Shown here in pieces: positions 27,107 to 36,137 of a stretch of 64,000 bases of DNA; the stretch's first letter is position 1, and every line of letters begins with the position of its first letter. Made by a program: the position numbers and the translations under genes. The stretch is taken from positions 868,001 to 932,000 of the forward strand of contig NZ_LS483431.1 of assembly GCF_900475935.1 (NCBI RefSeq), read 5' to 3'. This stretch comes from Campylobacter fetus subsp. fetus (GTDB taxonomy: Bacteria > Campylobacterota > Campylobacteria > Campylobacterales > Campylobacteraceae). The notes beneath the pieces were generated by a model that did not search any database, was not told the origin of the DNA, and saw nothing but the letters and a program-made list of their open reading frames with translations.

Positions 27107-28944
27107 CAAATGATTATGGACTTAGTTTATGGGGAGACTCAAATTTCATCATAGATAGCGGAAAAGTATGCCTAAACACTGATTTTAAACCTGCCATAAT
27201 CGATATAGTAAAAGATATAAGAGATGATGGATATAGAGGTCCTTTATTACTTAGATTTCCTCATCTTATTAAAAAACAGATTGTTCAAGTTTATTCTAGT
27301 TTCGACAGAGCCAAAAAAGAGTTTGAGTACTCAGGAAGCTTCAACGCCGTTTATCCGCTGAAAGTAAATCAATACCCAGGTTTCGTGGAAAATCTAGTAA
27401 AATTAGGCGAGTCATATGGATACGGTTTGGAAGCCGGAAGTAAAGCAGAGCTTTTGCTAGCTATGGCTTACAATAACTACGGAGCTCCTATTACCGTAAA
27501 TGGATTTAAAGATAAAGAGCTTATAGATATAGGATTTATCGCTGCTGAAATGGGGCATAACATCACTCTTACCATAGAAGGACTAAATGAGCTTGAAGCT
27601 ATAATCGCAACGGCAAAAGAGAGATTTACTCCAAAACCAAGCATAGGGCTTCGCATAAGACTTCATAGTAGCGGAACTGGTGTTTGGGCAAAAAGCGGCG
27701 GTATAAACTCCAAATTTGGATTAACTTCAACAGAGCTCATTGAAGCCGTGAATTTGTTAAAAGACAACGAACTTATAGAGCAATTTACAATGATACATTT
27801 TCATATCGGAAGTCAGATAAACGAAATTCATCCTCTTAAAAAAGCTCTTGTAGAAGCTGGTAATATATATGCAGAGCTTAGAAAAATGGGAGCTTCAAAT
27901 TTAAAAGCTATAAATTTAGGCGGCGGTTTAGCTATAGAGTATTCCCAATTTAAAGAGCATCCTAGCAGAAACTATACACTAAAAGAGTATGCAAACGACG
28001 TTGTTTATCTGCTAAAAACAATAGCAAATCAAAAAAACGAAATCGAACCGGATATTTTTATAGAAAGCGGTAGATATATAGCTGCAAATCACGCTGTTTT
28101 GGTTGCTCCCGTGCTTGAGTTATTTAGTCAAGAATACACAGAAGAAAAACTAGTACTAAAAAAGAATAACCCTCCTCTTATAAGCGAGCTTTACGATCTT
28201 TATACTAGTATAAAACCTAGCAATGCTATAGAGTATCTTCATGATAGCATTGCTCATATGGAAAGCGTTTTGACGCTATTTGACCTTGGTTATGTAGATT
28301 TGCATGATCGCTCGAATTCAGAGATTTTAGTTCACCTAATTATGAAAAAAGCTATTTCCATGCTTGGTAACAAACAAAATTACGCAGAACTTCTTAAAAT
28401 TCAAGAAGAAGTTCAAGAAAGATACTTAGTGAATTTCTCTATGTTTCAAAGTTTGCCTGATTTTTGGGGTCTTGGACAGAACTTCCCTGTAATGCCTCTT
28501 GATAGACTTGATGAGCGCCCTACTTTATCTGCGTCTATTTGGGATATCACTTGTGATAGCGATGGAGAGATAAGCTTTGATGCAAATAAAAATCCGCTAT
28601 TTTTACACGATGTAGATGTAGAAAAAGAGCAGTATTTCTTAGGATTTTTCTTAGTTGGAGCATATCAAGAGGTGCTTGGTATGAAACATAATCTTTTTAC
28701 CCACCCGACGGAAGCGACTGTATTTTTAAATGATAGCGGTAGTTATGAGATTAAAAATATACTTGAATCTCAGTCTATCATGGATATTTTGGAAGATTTG
28801 GATTATGATATACATGCTATTAGAGATATTCTAAATGAAAGAATAGAAAACTCTACGCTAGTTGATGAAAAACAGAAAAAACATATTTTAGGGGAATTAT
28901 ATCTGTTTTTAAATGACAATGGCTACTTAAAAACTATAGGATAA
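27103..28944 (+). CDS. speA: Biosynthetic arginine decarboxylase
   Basis: SpeA is the PLP-dependent fold III enzyme turning arginine into agmatine for polyamine synthesis. The 613-residue protein carries the PLP lysine in YPLKVNQYPGFVENL (about residue 89), HFHIGSQI near 230, the glycine loop LGGGLAIEY, ESGRYIAANHAVL, and the C-terminal CDSDGEI active-site cysteine region. Slightly shorter than the roughly 630-650 residues of E. coli SpeA. Overlaps hisS by 4 bases. Confidence 0.97.
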   Translation: MTNDYGLSLWGDSNFIIDSGKVCLNTDFKPAIIDIVKDIRDDGYRGPLLLRFPHLIKKQIVQVYSSFDRAKKEFEYSGSFNAVYPLKVNQYPGFVENLVKLGESYGYGLEAGSKAELLLAMAYNNYGAPITVNGFKDKELIDIGFIAAEMGHNITLTIEGLNELEAIIATAKERFTPKPSIGLRIRLHSSGTGVWAKSGGINSKFGLTSTELIEAVNLLKDNELIEQFTMIHFHIGSQINEIHPLKKALVEAGNIYAELRKMGASNLKAINLGGGLAIEYSQFKEHPSRNYTLKEYANDVVYLLKTIANQKNEIEPDIFIESGRYIAANHAVLVAPVLELFSQEYTEEKLVLKKNNPPLISELYDLYTSIKPSNAIEYLHDSIAHMESVLTLFDLGYVDLHDRSNSEILVHLIMKKAISMLGNKQNYAELLKIQEEVQERYLVNFSMFQSLPDFWGLGQNFPVMPLDRLDERPTLSASIWDITCDSDGEISFDANKNPLFLHDVDVEKEQYFLGFFLVGAYQEVLGMKHNLFTHPTEATVFLNDSGSYEIKNILESQSIMDILEDLDYDIHAIRDILNERIENSTLVDEKQKKHILGELYLFLNDNGYLKTIG

Positions 28945-28947
28945 AAT

Positions 28948-29643
28948 ATGAGCTTTTGGAATATTATAAAAGAAGATTTAAATCAGCCAAAGGTGCAAGA
29001 TCCAGCTTATAGATGTTGTGTAGAGCTTATATTTAACTATCCTGGTGTTTGGGCTATAGTAAATTATCGTTTTACTCATTTTTTATGGGAAAAAAATTGG
29101 CATAAATTAGCTAGAATTTTAGCCGGTATAAGTAATTTTCTCACAAGGGTAGATCTTCATCCGGCCGCAAAAATAGGCAGAAGAGTTTTCATAGATCACG
29201 CAACTGGAGTAGTAATAGGTGAAACTGCGATTATAGGAGATGATTGTTTGATATATCAAGGAGTTACTCTTGGTGGAGTAAGTCTTGAAAAAGGAAAGCG
29301 CCACCCTACTTTAGAAGATGGAGTAGTTGTAGGGGCTGGAGCTAAAATACTTGGAAATATAACTATAGGAAAAGGCTCTAAGATAGGAGCAAATTCAGTT
29401 GTAGTAAAAGATGTAGGTGCTAATTGTACTGCCGTAGGAGTTCCTGCTAGAGCAGTTGGCGGATGTGCTCAACCTTTTGAGCACAATAAGCTTCCAGATA
29501 TAACAAAAGAGATGTTGGGATACCTTATAAAAAAATTAGAAATACTTGAAAAAGAAGTTGCAAAAAGTAGCGATAATATCATAAAACCAGATATCGAATT
29601 AGACGAATTATATAAACAATACATAAAATCAATCAAGGAGTGA
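28948..29643 (+). CDS. cysE: Serine O-acetyltransferase
   Basis: CysE acetylates serine to O-acetylserine, the substrate of CysK (encoded at 52.4 kb). The 231-residue protein has the left-handed beta-helix hexapeptide repeats, starting at LHPAAKIGRRVFIDHATGVVIGETAIIGDDC with catalytic His and Asp, then YQGVTLGGV and GAKILGNITIGKGSKIGANSVV. The C-terminal tail after the helix is longer than in minimal members. It starts 3 bases after speA. Confidence 0.95.
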   Translation: MSFWNIIKEDLNQPKVQDPAYRCCVELIFNYPGVWAIVNYRFTHFLWEKNWHKLARILAGISNFLTRVDLHPAAKIGRRVFIDHATGVVIGETAIIGDDCLIYQGVTLGGVSLEKGKRHPTLEDGVVVGAGAKILGNITIGKGSKIGANSVVVKDVGANCTAVGVPARAVGGCAQPFEHNKLPDITKEMLGYLIKKLEILEKEVAKSSDNIIKPDIELDELYKQYIKSIKE

Positions 29644-29648
29644 AAAAG

Positions 29649-30818
29649 ATGTTATCTAAGAAGATTGGAGTACTTTCAGAGAGCCTAACCATAGCTATTA
29701 GCTCAAAAGCAAAAGAGATGAAGGCAAACGGGCAAGATGTCATAAGTTTTAGCGCAGGCGAACCTGACTTTGATACCCCAAATGTTATAAAAGAAGCCGT
29801 AAAAAGAGCATTAGACTCTGGTTGTGGAAAATATACTCCGGTGCCAGGACGCCCTGAAGTATTAAAAGCTATAGCTACAAAGCTAAAAAGAGACAACAAC
29901 TTAGAGTACAAAACAAATCAAATTGTTACAAACGTAGGAGCAAAACACTCTTTGTTCAATATCTTTCAGTGCATTATAGATGATGGAGATGAAGTTATAA
30001 TGGCTTCTCCATACTGGGTAAGCTATCCTGAGATAGTTAAATTTAGCGGCGGAAAACCAGTTATAATAGAAACTGATGAAAGCAGTAAATTTAAACTCAC
30101 AAGCGAAGCTTTAAAAAAAGCTATCACTCCAAAAACAAAAGCTATCGTACTAAACAGTCCTAGCAATCCATGCGGCGGCGTTTATACAAAAGCTGAGCTT
30201 CAAGCTATAGCGAAAGTTTTAGAAGGTACAGATATCATTGTTTTAAGCGATGAAATTTATGAAAAGCTTACATTTAACGGTGAGTTCGTAGCCACAGCTA
30301 GCATAAGTCCCGATATGTTTAAACGTACTATAACTATAAACGGTCTTAGCAAGTGCGGAGCGATGCCGGGCTGGAGATTTGGATATATGGCTAGCGTTAT
30401 AGATGATCTTGTTGCAGCAGTTAAAAAATTACAAAGCCAAAGCACTAGTAATATCTCTAGTCTCGTTCAAGACGGAGCCATACCTGCTTTGCTTGGTGAA
30501 GCAGATAAAGATATAGAGTTTATGCGATCTAAATTTATAGAAAGACGCGACTACGCAGTAGCTGCATTAAACGCTATAAAAGGACTTAACGTCGTAAAAC
30601 CAGACGGTGCATTTTATCTATTCGTAAGTTGTAAAGATATCGAGTCTGACTCTGTGAAATTTTGTAAAGATATGCTAGAAAACGCACTTGTAGCCACTGT
30701 TCCTGGCGTGGGATTCGGTATGGATGGATACTTTAGATTAAGTTTTGCTTGCGATATGGATAGCATAAAAAAAGGGATCGACAGAATAGCTAAATTTGTA
30801 GAAAGCTATAAAAAATAG
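29649..30818 (+). CDS. aspB: Aspartate aminotransferase (class I/II)
   Basis: This PLP-dependent aminotransferase interconverts aspartate/2-oxoglutarate and oxaloacetate/glutamate. ATG 29649 was chosen because AAGGAG lies 8 bases upstream; a GTG at 29640 would overlap that site. The 389 residues show SAGEPDFDTP, NVGAKHSLFN, NSPSNPCGGVYT, SDEIYEKL, and the PLP lysine in NGLSKCGAMPGWRFGYM, where proline replaces the usual threonine of MTGWR. It ends within one base of the next start. Confidence 0.93.
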   Translation: MLSKKIGVLSESLTIAISSKAKEMKANGQDVISFSAGEPDFDTPNVIKEAVKRALDSGCGKYTPVPGRPEVLKAIATKLKRDNNLEYKTNQIVTNVGAKHSLFNIFQCIIDDGDEVIMASPYWVSYPEIVKFSGGKPVIIETDESSKFKLTSEALKKAITPKTKAIVLNSPSNPCGGVYTKAELQAIAKVLEGTDIIVLSDEIYEKLTFNGEFVATASISPDMFKRTITINGLSKCGAMPGWRFGYMASVIDDLVAAVKKLQSQSTSNISSLVQDGAIPALLGEADKDIEFMRSKFIERRDYAVAALNAIKGLNVVKPDGAFYLFVSCKDIESDSVKFCKDMLENALVATVPGVGFGMDGYFRLSFACDMDSIKKGIDRIAKFVESYKK

Positions 30819-31819
30819 TGTCGAAAATCAGCGTGATAATCCCTTGCTTTAATGCAAGGGATTATATAAATGAGTGCTTAGAATCACTACTAAATCAAAG
30901 TTTAAAAGAGATAGAAATAATAGCGATCAATGATGGAAGCAGTGATGATACTATAAAGATTTTAAATGAATTTGCCAATACCGATAACCGTTTTATTATC
31001 ATAGATCAAAAAAATAATGGCGCAAGCGCAGCTAGAAATGCAGGAATAGAAGCTAGCAGTGGTGAGTTTATAATGTTTTTAGATAGCGATGATTTTCTAA
31101 GCTCAAATGGAATTTTAAATAAGCTTTATAATATCGCTTTAAATTTAGATGCAGATATCGTATTTGGTGATTTTAATTACTATAAAAACGGTGAAATAAA
31201 ATATCAAAAAAACTATATTTGTAATGAAGGAATAGTAGATAAAGAGCGATTTTTGTTTGATTATTTCACTTTAAATCCATCTAAAAGTACTTTTCCTACG
31301 GTATGTGCAAAGATAATCAAAACCGAAATTTTAAAGAATAACAATTTAAAATTCTTAAAAGACGTTTTTATAGCCGAAGATGCGAATTTAAATGCTAAAA
31401 TTATATGGCTAGCAAACAAAATCGCAAAATTAAACGATCCGATTTATAACTACAGAATCGGAGATAATAATAGTTCAAAAAAATTTAAACTTAAACATTT
31501 TACCGATGTTAGAGCCGTAGAAATGGATTTAAGAAATTTCTTTTCTAAATTTAACCTTTTAAAAACTCAAAAAGCTTATCTGGAATGTTATTTTCTCATT
31601 TTAAGATATAACGCGGCGCTAACTATGAAACCATATAGTTTTGATGATTATGAAAAAGCTATTAAATTTGCTTGTGCGGATATAAAAAACAGTTTTAAAA
31701 GCGATGGATTTACACTGCTTAACAAGAGATTAAAAATACTATTTTATCTATATAAATTTAGTTGTAACTACAAAATATATGCGAAATTATTAAGTTTTAT
31801 ATTCAAAATCAGACATTAA
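30818..31819 (+). CDS. Glycosyltransferase family 2 protein
   Basis: This 333-residue GT-A glycosyltransferase starts GTG, overlapping the aspB stop by one base, with no clear ribosome binding site, so it probably relies on coupling. The family 2 motifs are IIPCFNARDYINECLESLLNQSLKEIE, NDGSSDDT (about residues 39-46), NNGASAARNAGIEAS and the DxD motif in MFLDSDDFL (near 90). Sugar donor and acceptor are unknown; surface polysaccharide or glycan synthesis is the usual role. Confidence 0.88.
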   Translation: MSKISVIIPCFNARDYINECLESLLNQSLKEIEIIAINDGSSDDTIKILNEFANTDNRFIIIDQKNNGASAARNAGIEASSGEFIMFLDSDDFLSSNGILNKLYNIALNLDADIVFGDFNYYKNGEIKYQKNYICNEGIVDKERFLFDYFTLNPSKSTFPTVCAKIIKTEILKNNNLKFLKDVFIAEDANLNAKIIWLANKIAKLNDPIYNYRIGDNNSSKKFKLKHFTDVRAVEMDLRNFFSKFNLLKTQKAYLECYFLILRYNAALTMKPYSFDDYEKAIKFACADIKNSFKSDGFTLLNKRLKILFYLYKFSCNYKIYAKLLSFIFKIRH

Positions 31820-31915
31820 AACAGTTAAAATCGGCTTAGATATTTTATAAAATGTAGCTATTTTGTTTCCAATTCATGTTAAATTTTAATTATATTAAAT
31901 TTAAAAGGAAACAAA

Positions 31916-33724
31916 ATGCAAAGGCGAAATGTATTGAAGTTGGGTAGTTTGGCTTGTATGGGTGGATTTTTTGTAAATCCTCTTTTAAACACACCTTCAA
32001 AAAATCTAATAAATTTCGATTCTGTTCCTATTAGCACGGATGATGATTTTAAAGCCCCCAAAGGTTACAAAGCAAAAGTTTTGATCAAATGGGGCGATAA
32101 AATGTTTAGTAAAGCAAAAAGTTTCGATGAAAATAAAAATATAGATAAAATTTATGCTGAAAATGCAAATTTGGTATTTGGAGACAACGCTGATGGTCAA
32201 AAATATTTTTCGGTAAATGACTCAACAGAAGGTATTTTGGTAACAAATAACGAATACGTAAATCCTGAGCTAATGTTCAATCACAACGGCAACCAAATGA
32301 GTGCAAATGATATCATATATCAACAAAATAGTCTTGGGATAAGTATTATAGATATAAAAAGAGATAATTCAAATTTATATGAGTTTGTTATAGACGGCAA
32401 ACATAACCGCAGGATAACAATGAGCACTCCTATGCTCATAACCGGTGTTGTAAAAGGAGATGATAGCGTAAAAACAAATAATGATCCAAAAGGAGAAATC
32501 GTGTTAGGTACGCTAAATAACTGCGGATGCGGAAAAACTCCATGGGGAACATATCTTACTTGCGAAGAGAATTTCGATGATTTTTTCGGCTCTAAAGACA
32601 GTTTGTTTGAGCCCAACAAAAGCTTCAAAAGATATGGTATAAAAACAAAAGGAGATGTTTATAAATGGCATCTTTTTGATGATAGATTTGACATAAAAAT
32701 TACTCCGAATGAGCCAAATAGATTTGGCTGGATAGTAGAAATAGATCCGTTTGATCCAAACTCAATGCCTAAAAAACGAACAGCCCTTGGTAGATTTAAA
32801 CATGAAAACTGTGAGATAGTAGTCGATAAAACGGGTAACGTAGTGGCTTATAGCGGAGACGACGAAAATAATGAATTTGTTTATAAATTTATAGCAAGAG
32901 ATAAATTTAATTATCAAAATATGAAAGCAAATAGAGATATTTTAGAATTCGGCACGATTTACGTGGCTAAATTTGAAGGAGAATTTGGAGATTTTAAAGG
33001 CAAATTAAAATGGATAGAGCTCAGTATGGGGAAGAACGGGCTTACCAAAGAAAATGGTTTCATATCGCAAGCGGATATACTTATAAGAGCTAGAGAAGCA
33101 GCGAGTTTTGTAGGTGCTACTGCTATGGATAGGTGTGAGTGGATAAGCAAAGATCCAAATTCAGAATTTTTGTATGCTACTTTCACAAATAATAAAATAA
33201 GACAAACACCAGACGCGGCAAATCCACGCGCTTATAATAAATACGGTCAAATTTTAAAATGGAAACCAACTGGTCAAAATCATGCTAGCGACGAGTTTAT
33301 CTGGGAAATATTTGTTCTAGCAGGAAACCCAAAAGTTAAAAATAATTTATATAAAGGTAGTAATAATATAAATATAAATAATATGTTTAACTCTCCGGAC
33401 GGACTTAGTTTTGATAGAGACGGAAGACTTTGGATAGCAACGGATGGCGACTATTCAAACAGTGCAGATTATGAAGATATGGGAAACAACCAACTTTTAT
33501 GCGCAGATCCGTATACTCAAGAGATCAAGAGATTTGCAACAGGGCCGATAGCTTGTGAGATTACAGGAATTACTTTTAGCGATGATTATAAAACCATGTT
33601 TGTAAGCGTACAGCATCCAGGAGAAGGACTAAAAGGTTCACATTTTCCAAAGAGAGAAGATAAAACACCAAAATCATCTGTAATAATGATAGTAAAAGAA
33701 GATGGCGGGATTATCGGTTCATAA
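31916..33724 (+). CDS. phoX: PhoX family alkaline phosphatase, Tat-exported
   Basis: PhoX enzymes are Ca/Fe-dependent periplasmic phosphomonoesterases. The N-terminus MQRRNVLKLGSLACMGGFF is a twin-arginine signal (RR at residues 3-4). The DUF839/PhoX core includes GTLNNCGCGKTPWGTYLTCEENFDDFF, with the conserved Cys and GTxLxxEE, LGRFKHENCEIVV, and a beta-propeller C-terminus with PDGLSFDRDGRLWIATDGD. Of the 602 residues about 30 are signal. A Tat-dependent PhoX is the known alkaline phosphatase of C. jejuni. AAAGGAAAC precedes the ATG; the gene is alone. Confidence 0.93.
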   Translation: MQRRNVLKLGSLACMGGFFVNPLLNTPSKNLINFDSVPISTDDDFKAPKGYKAKVLIKWGDKMFSKAKSFDENKNIDKIYAENANLVFGDNADGQKYFSVNDSTEGILVTNNEYVNPELMFNHNGNQMSANDIIYQQNSLGISIIDIKRDNSNLYEFVIDGKHNRRITMSTPMLITGVVKGDDSVKTNNDPKGEIVLGTLNNCGCGKTPWGTYLTCEENFDDFFGSKDSLFEPNKSFKRYGIKTKGDVYKWHLFDDRFDIKITPNEPNRFGWIVEIDPFDPNSMPKKRTALGRFKHENCEIVVDKTGNVVAYSGDDENNEFVYKFIARDKFNYQNMKANRDILEFGTIYVAKFEGEFGDFKGKLKWIELSMGKNGLTKENGFISQADILIRAREAASFVGATAMDRCEWISKDPNSEFLYATFTNNKIRQTPDAANPRAYNKYGQILKWKPTGQNHASDEFIWEIFVLAGNPKVKNNLYKGSNNININNMFNSPDGLSFDRDGRLWIATDGDYSNSADYEDMGNNQLLCADPYTQEIKRFATGPIACEITGITFSDDYKTMFVSVQHPGEGLKGSHFPKREDKTPKSSVIMIVKEDGGIIGS

Positions 33725-33746
33725 ATAAATTTATCGCTATAAAATT

Positions 33747-33769
33747 GTGTGTTGGACAAGCCAGCACAC
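33747..33769 (+). terminator. Hairpin after phoX
   Basis: GTGTGTTGG pairs with CCAGCACAC (8 Watson-Crick and 1 G-T pair) around a 5-base loop, 22 bases after the phoX stop. No T-run follows directly, so it may act with the next hairpin. Confidence 0.4.
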
Positions 33770-33772
33770 AGC

Positions 33773-33802
33773 AAAACGAGTTGTGATTTAAAACTCGTTT
33801 TT
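33773..33802. terminator. Terminator between phoX and fldA
   Basis: AAAACGAGTT and AACTCGTTTT form a perfect 10-base stem followed by Ts on the plus strand, a standard intrinsic terminator for phoX. The leading A-run makes it usable for fldA on the other strand. Its right arm lies inside the last codons of fldA. Confidence 0.7.
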
Positions 33803-34273
33803 CACACTATCGACCCATTTATCAGCTCTTGCTTTCCAATTTGGATCATTTTTAAAGTCTATTGAAGCTCCGATGAATTTACCGTTTATAAATGATAACG
33901 AATGGCTAAATTTATATCCGTCAACTTGACTAGAGCCAACTAGTTTGGCTCCGCGGATAAGCGGTAAAAACTCTACTAAACCGTCTAAAAACGTAGATCC
34001 GTGCTTAACTTGACCGCCTACTCCGACTAAAGCTATGGTTTTTCCATTAAAATCAGCTTCGGCAACTAGTCCGAGTTTAGCTTTAAAATCTTTTTGAAGC
34101 TCACCATGACCATGAGTAGAAGCTGCAAATATAAATTTATCAAATTTAGTGAAAAAATCGGCCGTTAAATCGGTAGCATTAATAATTTCACTATCAAATT
34201 TACTAGCTATATACTCAGCAACTTCTTTTGTATCGCCTTGATTTGAGCCATAAATTACGCCTATCTTTGACAT
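33788..34273 (-). CDS. fldA: Flavodoxin
   Basis: Flavodoxin is a small FMN electron carrier; in epsilonproteobacteria it serves pyruvate and 2-oxoglutarate oxidoreductases. The 161-residue protein begins SKIGVIYGSNQGDTKEVAEYIA, with the FMN phosphate loop at about residues 8-15, then FAASTHGHGELQKDF and VGVGGQVKHGSTFLDGL, the isoalloxazine-flanking loops. It is encoded 3 kb from the oor genes, whose product it probably accepts electrons from. Confidence 0.93.
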   Translation of the reverse strand: MSKIGVIYGSNQGDTKEVAEYIASKFDSEIINATDLTADFFTKFDKFIFAASTHGHGELQKDFKAKLGLVAEADFNGKTIALVGVGGQVKHGSTFLDGLVEFLPLIRGAKLVGSSQVDGYKFSHSLSFINGKFIGASIDFKNDPNWKARADKWVDSVKNEF

Positions 34274-34399
34274 CTACTATCCTTAAAATAAAATTATTTT
34301 ATGATTATATCTAATTAAGATAAAAAATGTGCTTAAAAAATTATATCTTTTAGTTAAATTTATTTAACATAAATAAATACGATATATATTTCAATCTCA

Positions 34400-34426
34400 A
34401 TAAGTGTTTCCATATGAAACACTTAT
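34400..34426. promoter_or_regulatory. Perfect 27-base palindrome, candidate operator
   Basis: Arms ATAAGTGTTTC and GAAACACTTAT flank CATAT. It is the only structured element in an otherwise featureless divergent region, about 300 bases from tctC and 130 from fldA. It lacks a T-run, so an operator is more likely than a terminator. Confidence 0.4.
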
Positions 34427-34686
34427 AATATAGATATTAAAATAATAAAACAATAAAAATATATTTTTAAATTTATTTTTATTATTTCAGATAAATTTAA
34501 AATTATACTATGTGTATTTTTGAAAAAATATACAATATATAACAACATATCGATAAATATATGCACAACTATTTTATGTTAAAGCTTATATTTTTTATAT
34601 AATAAAATTATTTTTTACCGAATTTATGCTAAAAAACTTAAATAATAAATCTTATTTTATCAAACTTATTATATTTATTTATATGT

Positions 34687-34692
34687 TATAAT
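34687..34692 (+). promoter_or_regulatory. tctC promoter -10 box
   Basis: TATAAT preceded by TATGT lies 30 bases before the tctC ATG; AAGGA is the ribosome binding site. Confidence 0.45.
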
Positions 34693-34722
34693 CCTTGAAA
34701 ATCAAAAAATAAGGAATTAATT

Positions 34723-35697
34723 ATGAAAAAATCTGTGAAACTTGCTTTTAGCGCTGTCGTTATACTTAGTTTAGCAAATTCTCTACAAGCATTTGAACCT
34801 AAAAAACCTACTTGTTTAGCACCGGCAAAACCGGGAGAAGGATTTGATCTCACCTGCAAAATCGCAGCCAACTCTTTTGCTGCAACACATCTGCTAAACA
34901 AACCTATGATAGTAAATTTTATACCCGGAGGAGTCGGAGCCGTAGCGTATAATCACGTAATAGGTCAAAAACCAAACGACGGAGATGTTATAGTAGCATT
35001 TAATTCTGGTTCTGCTTTAAATATAGCTCAGGGAAAATTCGGAAAATATAATGAAAATGCCGTAAAATGGCTTGCTGATATTGGAGCTGATTATGGAGCT
35101 ATAGTCGTAAAATCAGATTCAAAATGGCAAAATTTCAAAGATATGTTAGAAGATCTAAAAAAAGATCCGAAAGGCTTTGCTATAGGATCAGGAGGCTCAG
35201 TAGGAAGTCAAGACTGGTTGTCTATACTTATAGCCAAAACCGCCGGTATAAATCCGCAAGATATGAAATACGTAGCATTTGAAGGCAGAGAAGAGAGTTT
35301 GACTGCTCTTTTAGGAGGACGTATTCAAATTTATTCAGGAGGTATATCTGAGCTTTCGGGGCAGTTAGATTCTGGAAAATACAGAGTTTTAGCTGTTCTA
35401 TCAGATCAGAGACTTGATGGTAAATTTAAAGATATCCAAACAGCAAAAGAACAAGGATATGACGTAGTTTGGAGTACTTGGAGAGGATATTATATGGGAC
35501 CAAAAGTTAGTAATGCACAGTACAATTTTTGGGTAGAAAAATTAAAAGAACTATCGCAAACCGATGAATTTAAAAAAGAACGCGACCTTGGAGGTTTGCA
35601 GCCTTTTACTATGATAGGTTCGGAGTTTGACCATTTTGTCAAAAGCGAAGTCGCTAAATTTAGAAATATGGCGCGCGAGGCTGGGCTTGCAAAATGA
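34723..35697 (+). CDS. tctC: Tripartite tricarboxylate transporter substrate-binding protein
   Basis: TctC-type proteins capture organic anions in the periplasm for a TctAB permease. A Sec signal peptide (residues 1-23, ending SLQA) precedes the mature protein. LAPAKPGEGFDLTCKIAA is the substrate-contacting first loop of the TTT/Bug family, and MIVNFIPGGVGAVAYNHVIGQKPNDGD follows as usual. Of normal length (324 residues). tctB overlaps its last 4 bases. Because the tctA permease gene is broken, the receptor may have no function or may serve another permease. Confidence 0.92.
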   Translation: MKKSVKLAFSAVVILSLANSLQAFEPKKPTCLAPAKPGEGFDLTCKIAANSFAATHLLNKPMIVNFIPGGVGAVAYNHVIGQKPNDGDVIVAFNSGSALNIAQGKFGKYNENAVKWLADIGADYGAIVVKSDSKWQNFKDMLEDLKKDPKGFAIGSGGSVGSQDWLSILIAKTAGINPQDMKYVAFEGREESLTALLGGRIQIYSGGISELSGQLDSGKYRVLAVLSDQRLDGKFKDIQTAKEQGYDVVWSTWRGYYMGPKVSNAQYNFWVEKLKELSQTDEFKKERDLGGLQPFTMIGSEFDHFVKSEVAKFRNMAREAGLAK

Positions 35698-36137
35698 CAG
35701 AAAGATTATTTGGAGTATTTTTATTTTGTACAGGAATATTTGTCATTTATGGTGCGATGAGCTTCAATGTAGCATTTTCATATGATCCTCTTGGTCCTAA
35801 AACTTTTCCTATGCTGCTTGGAATCTTGCTTAGTATATTGTCCGTTTTTATAATTATCGGACCAAATAAAGCGGAATTTGCAAATTTATCTATAAATTTA
35901 AAACTCATATATCTGGTTACGCTTATAGTTTTATATCAATTAAGCTTTGATTTTTTAGGATTTTTATTTGCAACTTTTATACTAGTTAGTTTGATATCTA
36001 AAATATTTAAAGCTAAGAATATAGAGGCGGCGATATGCGGAATTTTGATCAGCATTACCGTTTATTTGGTATTTAAAGAAGTTTTGGATATTCCGCTACC
36101 TACCGGCGTAATTTTTGAAAATATTTTAGGAAAATAG
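35694..36137 (+). CDS. tctB: Tripartite tricarboxylate transporter TctB-like small membrane subunit
   Basis: This 147-residue protein has four hydrophobic helices and the TctB layout, with YDPLGPKTFPMLLGILLSILS (family pattern GPxxFPxxLG) at about residues 30-50. It should pair with TctA in the membrane. It overlaps tctC by 4 bases and is followed at once by the remains of tctA. Confidence 0.88.
   Translation: MTERLFGVFLFCTGIFVIYGAMSFNVAFSYDPLGPKTFPMLLGILLSILSVFIIIGPNKAEFANLSINLKLIYLVTLIVLYQLSFDFLGFLFATFILVSLISKIFKAKNIEAAICGILISITVYLVFKEVLDIPLPTGVIFENILGK

Larger units (their letters stand above)
34274..34722. other. 449-base gene-free region between fldA and tctC
   Basis: Very AT-rich divergent region without reading frames. 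It contains an 11-base-arm palindrome at 34400-34426 and the tctC -10 box at 34687. The fldA promoter should lie near the left end on the minus strand, but I cannot assign it. Confidence 0.55.

Noticed and set aside
31840-31915. Possible PhosR-type box before phoX (GTTTC half-site near 31867)
   Set aside because: The second half-site is degenerate (GTTAA) and the spacing does not fit the repeat pattern GTTTC-N6-GTTTC as I remember it.
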